Assembly: GCA_012103495.1 (NCBI GenBank)
Contig: WLWR01000101.1
Location: 1 to 6,608 of the forward strand
Origin: Legionellales bacterium
GTDB taxonomy: Bacteria; Pseudomonadota; Gammaproteobacteria; WLWR01
Length of the DNA stretch: 6,608 nucleotides
Direction: 5' to 3'
The position numbers and the translations under genes are program-made. Under the pieces are notes generated by a model. That model saw nothing but the letters and a program-made list of their open reading frames with translations, made no database searches and had not been told where the DNA came from. Below, piece by piece: positions 1 through 6,608 of this stretch (positions within the stretch are counted from its first letter, which is position 1; each line of letters begins with the position of its first letter).

Positions 1-3000
1 CCATGTGAGTATCTGCCCGTGCCGATTGCGACTGTTGCGTCAATCGGTTCACTAAGTAATGAAATAAATTCTCTTGATTTGATGTCACACACGGTGCGGC
101 AAATACCCAATGATATGAAGGTTCTTTTTGTGCCATAACACCAAACTGTGTCTGGTAAAATATGGATCGGGCCGGAAACACAGACAGCCAGGTCGTTAGC
201 GCTGCCCAGCGATTTTGTAATCCCCCATGCCCATCGCCTCGCAACAAACCGTCCAACAACCATTGCGACGATTCCTCTTGTGTGGGCGAAACCAACATCG
301 AGCCAATATCGTGTGGAAAAAGACCGGCCTCATTCATCCCTTCATGCACCAGCTTGCCTAAATAATCACGCTCAACACAATTTTCTCGTATCGTTTCAAA
401 ATAGCCCCAATCATCTTTAGAAAAGTGCGATTCAAATGTCTCGCGCAGCGGCGTCTCAATTAACTGTGCAGTAAAATCCCAACATCGTCCAAAATAACAC
501 AACACATGAAACAAGGTGTTCTTCCCTTCGCGATCCAGCCATGTATGAGAATAAGGTCGCTGATCAGACAACAGTAAATACGCATAGTCACGCGCCTGTC
601 GTTGCATCAATTTCTCTTTCAACTCAAACTTGGTCAATCCGCCAACACACAGACGTCCTACGTCAATTAATACTTCCAGTTGTGCACATCGATCTTTTTC
701 CAATGCAATCTGCAACGCTTCCACAAAAGACAACATCTTTTCCTGGGTGAACTGTTTTTCATCTGGCAGACTCAAACGTGACAACTTAGCCTCACAACGC
801 TTGCGACTGGTTTGCAACTTATCCCGCAACATTTGAATTGACATTTGCGGGACGGTATAAAAAAAATCTTCCAACAATTGCACAACATCATCCAGGTCAC
901 GCTTAAGCTGCGTCGCATTAACCTTTTGCAAGACCTCCAAACCTTCATCGTTTAATTCAACAAACTTACCGTCTTCTTGCATGGTGTAGTAGCGGCTGTC
1001 TGTCTCAAATGTGCTCTGTTGCCGCATAACTTTGCGCATTTGATACAGCAAAGCAAACCCCAGGCTATCCTGCAATGAACTCTGCAAACGAACCAACGGC
1101 TCAGCCATCTCAAGTTCCCGCTTTGAAACCTCTCTCTTAGGAGATCTCAACAATAAGCTCATCTCCCGCAGCACCTCAACCAACTCCGGCAGCAAGCGCA
1201 ATTGAGTTGTCATATTGACCTGGCCTTCGATCCTCTCGAAGGGATTTTTCTCTAACCACACCGTCGGTTGTTCTAACTGCCACGATAATTGACCCGTCAT
1301 CGGGATATTGGCTAATAACACCGGAATAAATGATTCCAAATCAGCCACAATTTGACAGATCTCATCGTACGGATCCGTATGTGAACAACACGCCGCGAGC
1401 TCCTGTGCAAGATGCTTCGCAGACGGTATGGACACATCTTGATAATTCCCTTGTTTTTGCCATGGAAGTATCTTTGCCGAATACGTTTGAGCCTCTGAAA
1501 GCACCAAGCGCTCGGGCACTTGCAAACCATTTCTAACAATGGCGTGATATCCTCCACACTCCCAAAAAACATCCACAGCAAACGGCTCTGGCAATTGTGG
1601 TTCGCTCTGCATTAAATGCACGGTGTAACGTTCACTCGATTGCGTATGAGGGCAGTGATGCACAAACCAACGTTTAAAATTATCCACTTGCTGACCTTGC
1701 GCATCGCAAACATCTGCAAACGCTTCCCATGGCAAATTATCCACTAAAAACAAACCATCTGCTGCCAACTCATCCAGTGAAACCACCCAAGACATCAGTT
1801 GCTCATTGGTCACCAGCACAACATAACTTGCGCCGCGCTTAAAAACAGTAAGACTCAAAGCCATTGCCCGGTGTATACCATCGGCCTTTGCATCCAACAA
1901 ATTTAATTGATACAGGTGACCACACACCGCTTGCTTGAAAGGGGTAGGATCCCAACGTGACTCATTCATTCCGCGTTGTCTGACCGTTTGCAACCGTGCT
2001 TTTTCTACCTGTGCCATGCCATTCAAATAGCGCAATAATATCGTCAAAGACGTTTGCAGTTTTGCTAACGTTTGTGCGGATAACACCTGTGTCGTCAATA
2101 GTACTTGGGCATCTTCTTCAAACAAATACTGGCATAACTTTCCTAACAATTGCCCTTTCTTCATCATTTCCAACAAAGACGACGTCTCAGTCCTGACCAA
2201 CAATTCATCCAATTCCTGGGTCATCATTACTTGACGTTGATAACGATTCTCATAACGTTCTTGCTGACTTTGTTTATGATCAAGCTCTTCGTTTTGAGAC
2301 GTCCATACCGCTTGATGATCCAACAAAGCGGACGACGTCTCAGCCGTGACTAACAATTCGTCCAACGCCTCGGGTATAACCGCTTGATCCTTATAACGCT
2401 CTTGCTGCTCATAAGGATCTTCATTTTGAGATTTCCATGTTGCTTGATGATCCAAGAAAACGGACGACGTCTCAACCACAGCCAATAATTCATCCAACTT
2501 TTCAAGTACAACCAGTTGATTCTGATAACGCGTTTGCTGATGATGAGGATCTTTGCTTTGAGATTTCTGTGCTATTTGATCATCCAATAACGCCGTATGA
2601 TAAGGGGTCAGGATCGAGCCAAAATGTACCAACCCTTTTAACATCAGCGAATCTCCGTATTTAGCAGCTGTGGCCACCAACCGACTACTGCAATAACTGT
2701 CTAGCGCACGAAACACATAAGTCGGCGGCTCGGCCCCCCTCAGGTATACTTGAAAATCAGTCGCATTCCACGCCAGACTGTCCATCCTCAAATCAGCTTC
2801 GACTTTCGCCTCCCTAGCCAACAACCCTCGTGCCAGTTGGGTGTCGGGCGAGGGTAATTTGCGTAAATATGATGCCACCGGCAAACCCAGCGCATCGCAT
2901 TGCGCCAACTGTTTCAGACGTAAATCCACCGCCCCTTTTGGTAAGGGAGCACTCCGCCGTTCCAATACATCGCCCTGACAACGCTTTTGTGCGATTTCAA

Positions 3001-4204
3001 CCACGGCCGCTCCACTGCTGTGCGTATCTTCACTCAGCAAAACACAATGGCCATAGTGAATTTCTGCATGAACACAAAGAGGAGAATATTCTTTTTGACG
3101 AAGCGACTGCCCAGACAAAAGTCTTTGAACACTTTTTTTAACTGTCTGTGGCCGTTGTAAAGCCGACATAGAGGTGTATCCAAATCGGGTATAAAACTCA
3201 AGCAACCGACGATTCTCCCGCTCAAATAGACTTAATTCATGCTGAAGACCTTGAAGAACCGTGTGTAGGTCTTGATGCCATACTCCGCTTTCCTCGTAAG
3301 GCGAATGCACCCATAAACGGCAATCCGCCAATTTATCTGCCACCAACCATTCCACCACATACCAAATTTGACGAATTTGCACTGGCCAAAGAAGCTTCAA
3401 CGCTTGCGCTTGAGAGTGATCAAGCCCAAGCGAATCAAAGCCTGGCTCAGAAGAAGATCCAGCCGTACGGACTGCTGACTCTCTATGCTCAATCCAGGCT
3501 TCAATATGATGACGGATCTGCGCGGCCACGGGGCGAATAAACTCTTGACGTAACTTTGGGTAAATCCGTTCTTCATATTGCACCAAATCTTTGACCTCGA
3601 TAACATCTTGTCTGGTGTACTCAAACGTTCTATTACACGTTAAAATGGCCTCTTTTAAAGCAGGATTGGTAAACTTTGTTATCTCCAACTTCCCTCTTAT
3701 CACTTGGCCTTCAATGGTTTTAAAACAAAACTGCACCTCAGTTTGACTCTCATCACCATCATGTTTTGCCAAATAAATTGTGTTGTGTTCTAAAGCACTG
3801 GCAGGTTTGGGCAACGTCTCTTTGATCAGCAAGGTACACCACAAAGTCTGAACACCGTTGGGATCCGTCTGATCCACATACATGAACCACCGAGGGTTCA
3901 ATTCACTGGCAGGCAATCGACATACCTGTTGATTCAACAGAACATATCGCCCCAAATTACTTTCTTGCCCTCGTGGTTCTGCGTCATCAAGCTCAACATC
4001 CAAACTTTGAGCTGTCACATCAAATCTACTGTTTTCAATGAAAATTTTCTCAGTGATCATGTGAGGTGATGAATTGGTAAAATCATCCTGATTAGATTCA
4101 TCATGCTTGGACTCATCAGACATCCTCAAAGTACCAAGCGCTGCCGTAATAAAGTTATCGATATCTTGAGCCGTATACGCAGCATTGATGTTCACTAATG
4201 GCAT
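1..4204 (-). CDS. Giant uncharacterised protein with tandem repeats (3' end outside window)
   Basis: I read this minus-strand frame codon by codon and found no stop over most of its length. From the ATG at 4202-4204 it gives at least 1401 residues and continues past the left edge. It begins MPLVNINAAYTAQDIDNFI. Residues about 28-50 are acidic and Ser/Asp-rich. Residues about 200-400 look helical and charged. Residues 540-678 are three tandem repeats. Residues about 1000-1220 are again Leu/Glu/Gln/Lys-rich, suggesting long helices or coiled coil. Two segments recall ankyrin repeats: around 1222-1244 (core DREGKNTLFHVL) and around 1376-1388 (NLFHYLV). No signal peptide or membrane segment is obvious. 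The start is supported by an AAGGAG site 8 bases upstream. I do not recognise the family, and no catalytic motif stands out. Size, internal repeats and weak ankyrin-like pieces would fit a secreted effector or scaffold protein of a host-associated bacterium, but this is inference. The reading frame is certain; the function is unknown. Confidence 0.93.
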   Translation of the reverse strand, partial: MPLVNINAAYTAQDIDNFITAALGTLRMSDESKHDESNQDDFTNSSPHMITEKIFIENSRFDVTAQSLDVELDDAEPRGQESNLGRYVLLNQQVCRLPASELNPRWFMYVDQTDPNGVQTLWCTLLIKETLPKPASALEHNTIYLAKHDGDESQTEVQFCFKTIEGQVIRGKLEITKFTNPALKEAILTCNRTFEYTRQDVIEVKDLVQYEERIYPKLRQEFIRPVAAQIRHHIEAWIEHRESAVRTAGSSSEPGFDSLGLDHSQAQALKLLWPVQIRQIWYVVEWLVADKLADCRLWVHSPYEESGVWHQDLHTVLQGLQHELSLFERENRRLLEFYTRFGYTSMSALQRPQTVKKSVQRLLSGQSLRQKEYSPLCVHAEIHYGHCVLLSEDTHSSGAAVVEIAQKRCQGDVLERRSAPLPKGAVDLRLKQLAQCDALGLPVASYLRKLPSPDTQLARGLLAREAKVEADLRMDSLAWNATDFQVYLRGAEPPTYVFRALDSYCSSRLVATAAKYGDSLMLKGLVHFGSILTPYHTALLDDQIAQKSQSKDPHHQQTRYQNQLVVLEKLDELLAVVETSSVFLDHQATWKSQNEDPYEQQERYKDQAVIPEALDELLVTAETSSALLDHQAVWTSQNEELDHKQSQQERYENRYQRQVMMTQELDELLVRTETSSLLEMMKKGQLLGKLCQYLFEEDAQVLLTTQVLSAQTLAKLQTSLTILLRYLNGMAQVEKARLQTVRQRGMNESRWDPTPFKQAVCGHLYQLNLLDAKADGIHRAMALSLTVFKRGASYVVLVTNEQLMSWVVSLDELAADGLFLVDNLPWEAFADVCDAQGQQVDNFKRWFVHHCPHTQSSERYTVHLMQSEPQLPEPFAVDVFWECGGYHAIVRNGLQVPERLVLSEAQTYSAKILPWQKQGNYQDVSIPSAKHLAQELAACCSHTDPYDEICQIVADLESFIPVLLANIPMTGQLSWQLEQPTVWLEKNPFERIEGQVNMTTQLRLLPELVEVLREMSLLLRSPKREVSKRELEMAEPLVRLQSSLQDSLGFALLYQMRKVMRQQSTFETDSRYYTMQEDGKFVELNDEGLEVLQKVNATQLKRDLDDVVQLLEDFFYTVPQMSIQMLRDKLQTSRKRCEAKLSRLSLPDEKQFTQEKMLSFVEALQIALEKDRCAQLEVLIDVGRLCVGGLTKFELKEKLMQRQARDYAYLLLSDQRPYSHTWLDREGKNTLFHVLCYFGRCWDFTAQLIETPLRETFESHFSKDDWGYFETIRENCVERDYLGKLVHEGMNEAGLFPHDIGSMLVSPTQEESSQWLLDGLLRGDGHGGLQNRWAALTTWLSVFPARSIFYQTQFGVMAQKEPSYHWVFAAPCVTSNQENLFHYLVNRLTQQSQSARADTHM
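2171..2587 (-). repeat. Three tandem protein-level repeats (44, 44 and 51 codons)
   Basis: Inside the giant gene, three consecutive units occupy 2456-2587 (residues 540-583), 2324-2455 (584-627) and 2171-2323 (628-678). Each starts L-D-(D/H)-Q, has a (K/T)-S-Q-(S/N)-(K/E) core and a Q-Q-x-R-Y segment, and ends L-D-E-L-L-x-x-x-E-T-S-S. At DNA level each unit has the plus-strand word gacgacgtctca, at 2178, 2331 and 2463. The second and third units in reading order are most alike. The last one carries 7 extra residues around a local R-Y-E-N-R-Y-Q duplication. All length changes are multiples of three, so the frame is kept. The units are rich in Q, E, L and K and probably helical. Confidence 0.9.
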
Positions 4205-4212
4205 GTCAAAAA

Positions 4213-4218
4213 CTCCTT
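4213..4218 (-). promoter_or_regulatory. Ribosome binding site of the giant gene
   Basis: On the minus strand this reads AAGGAG, a near-consensus Shine-Dalgarno sequence, with 8 bases (TTTTTGAC) before the ATG at 4202-4204. It decides the start codon of the giant gene. A later in-frame Met at residue 28 has no comparable site. Confidence 0.8.
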
Positions 4219-4232
4219 ATTTTTATTTTCAT

Positions 4233-4238
4233 GATATA
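4233..4238 (-). promoter_or_regulatory. Possible -10 box of the giant gene
   Basis: The minus strand reads TATATC about 28 bases upstream of the start codon, in the AT-rich leader. It resembles a sigma-70 -10 hexamer and would give a short leader of roughly 20 bases that includes the AAGGAG site. No good -35 hexamer lies 16-18 bases further upstream, so the assignment is weak. Confidence 0.25.
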
Positions 4239-4479
4239 GTCAGATCCCTTGGAAACAGCTTTAAGTAATGAAAGCAAAAATCATAAATAAAACATCCCCA
4301 CTAACACCCAGATTCTCTTTGTTTTCTTCAAATGCGTACGCCATGATCACGCTTTCTAATAGGCGTTAACAGGCCAATCACAAAACGTTGCGTTAAAAAA
4401 ACTTGGTGGAAAAAATATTGGAAAAATAGAGTGAGTGGTTCAAACATACGGCCATTCCTTTGACGACGGGACTTCCTAA

Positions 4480-4977
4480 AAGGAGGCTGTAATCTATAAA
4501 ACAGTAAGATATTTGTCAAGTAAATTGTCTGACAGTAAATTGTCACACAGTAATGGTTTTAATCCTTATTGCATAGAGTATTCAGAAGACCACCCTAATT
4601 ATTCCAGAATAGATGAAATTGATTTACAAAAAATAATAGAAAATGGTTACCCAAAACGTTTTCTTAAAAAAACTAAATATTGGAAATATGAAAAAGAATT
4701 TCGTTTTTTTGGCCAACCTGGCAAAATTAAGTGCTGCATGATTGGATTGGAGCTGAAAGGTATTTTATTATCAGGGCGTTTTGAAAGTGATAATCTCTCT
4801 GTTTTAAAAGCAATAAATAGAGAATGTTATGATGATAAATTATGTATTAAATCATACGTGACTAAGCCCCAAGGTTTAGGACTACGCGTTATAAAAGAAA
4901 AATGTAGTTGTAGTATGGAAGCATCATGCCTCAACGAAATTAATAATCTCTTGGAAACGGAAACTAGTGATCACTAA
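4480..4977 (+). pseudogene. C-terminal fragment of a DUF2971-type protein
   Basis: This frame is open from just after a TAA at 4477-4479 to the TAA at 4975-4977. The only candidate starts are poor: a TTG at 4513 would give 154 residues but has no well-spaced ribosome binding site. Counting from that TTG, residues 15-24 (GFNPYCIEYS) resemble the H-x-G-F-C-x-E-(F/Y) stretch of DUF2971 proteins. Residues 56-64 (YWKYEKEFR) match the hallmark W-x-Y-E-x-E-x-R block. Residues 76-90 (MIGLELKGILLSGRF) match the following strand with I-x-x-G. Family members usually have another 100 or more residues upstream, including an F-N-D-P-x-(D/E) region, and none of that is present. The family is widespread, of unknown function, and often found in mobile or defence-rich regions. 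GC is much lower than in the giant gene. The family call is from motif memory; truncation is the simplest reading, though a short TTG-started gene cannot be excluded. Confidence 0.6.
4519..4553 (+). repeat. 15-bp tandem duplication, about 2.3 copies
   Basis: The units are agtaaattgtctgac (4519-4533), agtaaattgtcacac (4534-4548) and a partial agtaa (4549-4553). In the DUF2971 fragment's frame they encode S-K-L-S-D, S-K-L-S-H and S, so the duplication keeps the frame. It sits at the ragged N-terminal edge of the fragment, just before the first residues that fit the family, and looks like replication slippage. Confidence 0.85.
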
Positions 4978-5236
4978 CTACTAGGCAATTAAGTTAATTT
5001 GACACTTTGGTTAGCAATGTATTTTAGACGTCAGGTATATATACGAATCAAAAGTCGAAACAAGTGTTCTTTTTTAAAATCATAGGCAGCAGCGAGTTTG
5101 CCAAAGATATGGGAAGTCAAACCTTCGGTTGAGCACCCTCCATCTCGCTCAACTTTATGTTGGGCAAATAATGCGAAGCGCTCTTCGCGATTTAATAGGC
5201 GGCCTATTTCTTTCATCCCCGCATTTGATCATATTT
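4978..5236. other. Spacer with transposase remnant and short palindromes
   Basis: Apart from the IS630-like remnant at 5031-5216, this stretch shows no gene. It has two neighbouring short inverted repeats: GCGAAG-cgct-CTTCGC at 5173-5188 and AATAGG-cgg-CCTATT at 5194-5208. Both lie inside the remnant and neither is followed by a T tract on the minus strand, so I do not call a terminator for the 414-codon gene. Confidence 0.5.
5031..5216 (-). pseudogene. Remnant of an IS630-family transposase (N-terminal piece)
   Basis: The 61-codon frame begins MKEIGRLLNREERFALFAQH and continues K-V-E-R-D-G. These first ~26 residues (5139-5216) resemble the start of IS630-type transposases, which typically read like M-x-x-I-G-x-x-L-x-x-E-E-R-x-x-L-x-x-Q-H-x-x-E-R-D before a helix-turn-helix. 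The helix-turn-helix and the whole DDE catalytic domain are absent. The following residues (GGCSTEGLTSHIFGKLAAAY) do not continue the family in a way I can align, though G-G-x-S-T also occurs further along in some members, so an internal deletion is possible. There is no good ribosome binding site. The remnant begins 20 bases beyond the stop codon of the leftward 414-codon gene. I found no clear terminal inverted repeats. The family call rests on a short match from memory. Confidence 0.45.
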
Positions 5237-6481
5237 CTATAAACTTCGCAACTCCATTGGTGATGAGGATATATATCCGCGAAACATCAAATGAAGATCA
5301 GGTGAGTTTTTCGAACCAATACCATCGTGTATAAGATTCATGGCTGGAGCAATATAGGCATCTCCAGGATTGATTTTCAATCGAATGACAGGATAGTTCG
5401 GGTATAACTGAAAGAATGTTTGTACTAAACGTCGATATGTCATGCCTTCATTAGGTTTTAGAAGCTCGATTAAATCAAGTACAGTCAGATTGACATAAAG
5501 AAAATAACGGTCTTCATTACCTAAATTAATAGACATTAAGTTGGGATGATGTGTTTCTTGAGAAATGGTTTCTTTAAACGTGAAATCAATATGCAGTCCC
5601 AGATAACGCTCTATTATATTATCGCGTGCTGTACTATAAAGATTGGGCCTATTAAAAACAGTAATTGGCTCAACATCAGCATTGTTGATTGAAAACGTCT
5701 TCACATATCTTGTAGCTTTTTCAATAGCACGCTTACCTTTTATGCCATTCATACGGCTGTAATAATCCTGCTCAGTAGCCACTTTATTCAGTTCTAATAA
5801 TTGAAAAGGTTTGATTATTTCTTCTGGTACTTTAAATACTTTTATAGTTTTGGTGAAGTCAGAGGTATTGCCTGTGGTTAATATATTACTATCTTCTGAG
5901 GTAGGGGTTTTCCATGGGGAACGAGAAATATAAGCATTGTCAAAATAAGGTGCATTTTGAGAACTGTATTTTGCAGCAGTACAAACACCGCTACTCATTA
6001 AAACCCTCTCGTTAAAGGCATCCTCTGAAAAATTCAAATCCAACAAAGCACTTTTCCGTAAGTTACTATACCCTTCTTTATATTTGATACACAGTAGCAC
6101 GTCCAACACTGCCTCATTCGTTGTGCTGGTTGGATTCAATTTAATTTCATCCGTTACCCAAAAACCCTGACCAGATTTAAGAAAACATTGTTTGCTGCCA
6201 GTAATAACAGAAGTTGGTTCATCTCCGATATTGATGATTGAGCAAGTATCATTATCGAGCTTTTCTATCAAAGCTTGCTCTGGAGAACGGATCAAAATAT
6301 CAAAAATATGATCCCCTGTGATTGGCCTTACTTTTAAACTCAAATAATCCGTAAGAAATTCCAAAAAAGCTTCAAAATTTTCAATACTAGAAGATGACAT
6401 AAATTCCTGTGCGCAGGTTTCCCACCAGAGATTTCGTAAGCACTCAGGAATATCAAATATAAAACTATCGGTTTGATTCAT
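5237..6481 (-). CDS. Uncharacterised 414-residue protein, putative non-haem iron (2OG-type) oxygenase
   Basis: The gene runs from ATG at 6479-6481 to TAG at 5237-5239. The C-terminal region carries the recognisable features: G-L-H-I-D at 295-299 (an HxD pair, H297 and D299), I-N-L-G-N-E-D-R-Y-F-L-Y-V-N-L at 318-332, Y-P-x-Y-P-V-x-R at 360-367, P-G-D-A-Y-I-A-P at 372-379, N-L-I-H-D-G at 382-387 (H385), and R401 in F-R-G. An HxD followed about 90 residues later by His and then Arg is the pattern of 2-oxoglutarate/Fe(II) oxygenases with a double-stranded beta-helix. From memory, similar blocks (GLHxD, NLGxxxRYFL, YIAPTENxIHDGS) occur in unannotated bacterial proteins. Residues 1-230 form an additional region I cannot assign; no signal peptide or membrane segment is seen. 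The Shine-Dalgarno is weak (AGAG about 11 bases upstream). The last ~12 residues may be altered by the adjacent IS remnant. The CDS is very likely real; the enzyme class is inference and the substrate unknown. Confidence 0.9.
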   Translation of the reverse strand: MNQTDSFIFDIPECLRNLWWETCAQEFMSSSSIENFEAFLEFLTDYLSLKVRPITGDHIFDILIRSPEQALIEKLDNDTCSIINIGDEPTSVITGSKQCFLKSGQGFWVTDEIKLNPTSTTNEAVLDVLLCIKYKEGYSNLRKSALLDLNFSEDAFNERVLMSSGVCTAAKYSSQNAPYFDNAYISRSPWKTPTSEDSNILTTGNTSDFTKTIKVFKVPEEIIKPFQLLELNKVATEQDYYSRMNGIKGKRAIEKATRYVKTFSINNADVEPITVFNRPNLYSTARDNIIERYLGLHIDFTFKETISQETHHPNLMSINLGNEDRYFLYVNLTVLDLIELLKPNEGMTYRRLVQTFFQLYPNYPVIRLKINPGDAYIAPAMNLIHDGIGSKNSPDLHLMFRGYISSSPMELRSL

Positions 6482-6608
6482 TTTCTTTTACTCTGATGGA
6501 ACACTTTCTTCTAGACCAAATATCTATGAAGACGCTGCTGAGGCAACTTTTATTTAATTATCAATGCACGCTTCACTTTCTAAACAGTTATTTTTGTTGG
6601 TCGTATAC
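6482..6608. other. Upstream region of the 414-codon gene
   Basis: This AT-rich leader should contain the promoter of the leftward gene. On the minus strand, TTGCCT followed by ATAT-rich sequence (around 6500-6550), or the TGATAATTAAAT stretch, could serve as promoter elements. None is close enough to consensus with good spacing to call. The divergent neighbour, if any, lies outside the window. Confidence 0.35.

Larger units (their letters stand above)
4205..4479. other. Intergenic stretch with no assignable gene
   Basis: The first ~40 bases hold the ribosome binding site and possible -10 box of the leftward giant gene. In the rest I see no tRNA, no terminator-like hairpin with a T tract, and no protein I recognise on either strand. 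The short open frame on the minus strand at 4328-4546 has no recognisable content. Next to a truncated gene and an insertion-sequence remnant, this could be decayed coding or mobile DNA, but nothing shows that directly. Confidence 0.5.

Noticed and set aside
2171..2587. CRISPR-like repeated words
   Set aside because: The repeats are adjacent, in frame and protein-coding, with no unique spacers between short identical repeats.
148..3141. Several short plus-strand open frames (for example 148-420, 541-750, 1996-2196, 2830-3141)
   Set aside because: They are antisense to the continuous giant minus-strand gene, have no recognisable protein content and no good ribosome binding sites.
3034..3624. 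Short minus-strand frames at 3034-3225 and 3397-3624
   Set aside because: They lie in another frame of the same strand inside the giant gene, whose own frame is open throughout this region.
4328..4546. 72-codon minus-strand frame
   Set aside because: It has an unremarkable hydrophobic/basic sequence, no clear ribosome binding site, and overlaps the opposite-strand DUF2971 fragment. I could not link it to any family.
4988..5000. AATTAAGTTAATT as a terminator
   Set aside because: The inverted repeat has no GC stem and essentially no loop, and no T tract follows. It is just an AT-rich palindrome.
5173..5208. Paired small hairpins as a terminator for the 414-codon gene
   Set aside because: Stems of 6 bp without a following run of T on the minus strand, and they fall within transposase-like coding sequence.
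5098..5334. 78-codon plus-strand frame
   Set aside because: It is antisense to the IS630-like remnant and to the end of the 414-codon gene, and its translation shows no family features.

Overview
This window looks like an accessory region of a bacterial chromosome. It carries long orphan genes on the minus strand, with a short, more AT-rich stretch of gene fragments between them. Nothing in it fixes the taxon. The large uncharacterised protein, a decayed IS630-type transposase and moderate to low GC would suit a host-associated gammaproteobacterium (Legionellales-like), but that is only a guess. No rRNA, tRNA, CRISPR array or replication origin is visible.

Layout from left to right. Positions 1-4204 form one uninterrupted minus-strand reading frame. 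It starts at an ATG (4202-4204) behind a good Shine-Dalgarno site and runs off the left edge, so at least 1401 residues are present and the C-terminus is not visible. I do not recognise the family. Its clearest internal structure is three tandem repeats of 44, 44 and 51 residues (2171-2587), with two faint ankyrin-like segments near the visible end. Positions 4205-4479 hold the promoter/RBS region of this gene and otherwise nothing I can assign. Positions 4480-4977 (plus strand) carry an AT-rich piece that matches the C-terminal half of DUF2971-type proteins. The N-terminal half is missing and there is no convincing start, so it is probably a pseudogene. Positions 5031-5216 (minus) carry a 61-codon remnant whose first ~26 residues resemble the N-terminus of an IS630-family transposase. 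Positions 5237-6481 (minus) encode a complete 414-residue protein. Its C-terminal part shows an HxD...H...R arrangement and a Y-I-A-P-x-x-N-x-I-H-D-G block, suggesting an uncharacterised non-haem iron (2-oxoglutarate-type) oxygenase. Positions 6482-6608 are its upstream region.

There is no evidence that these genes form one pathway or operon. The two intact minus-strand genes are separated by about 1 kb of fragments. The best candidates for something undescribed are the giant repeat-bearing protein and the 414-residue putative oxygenase.
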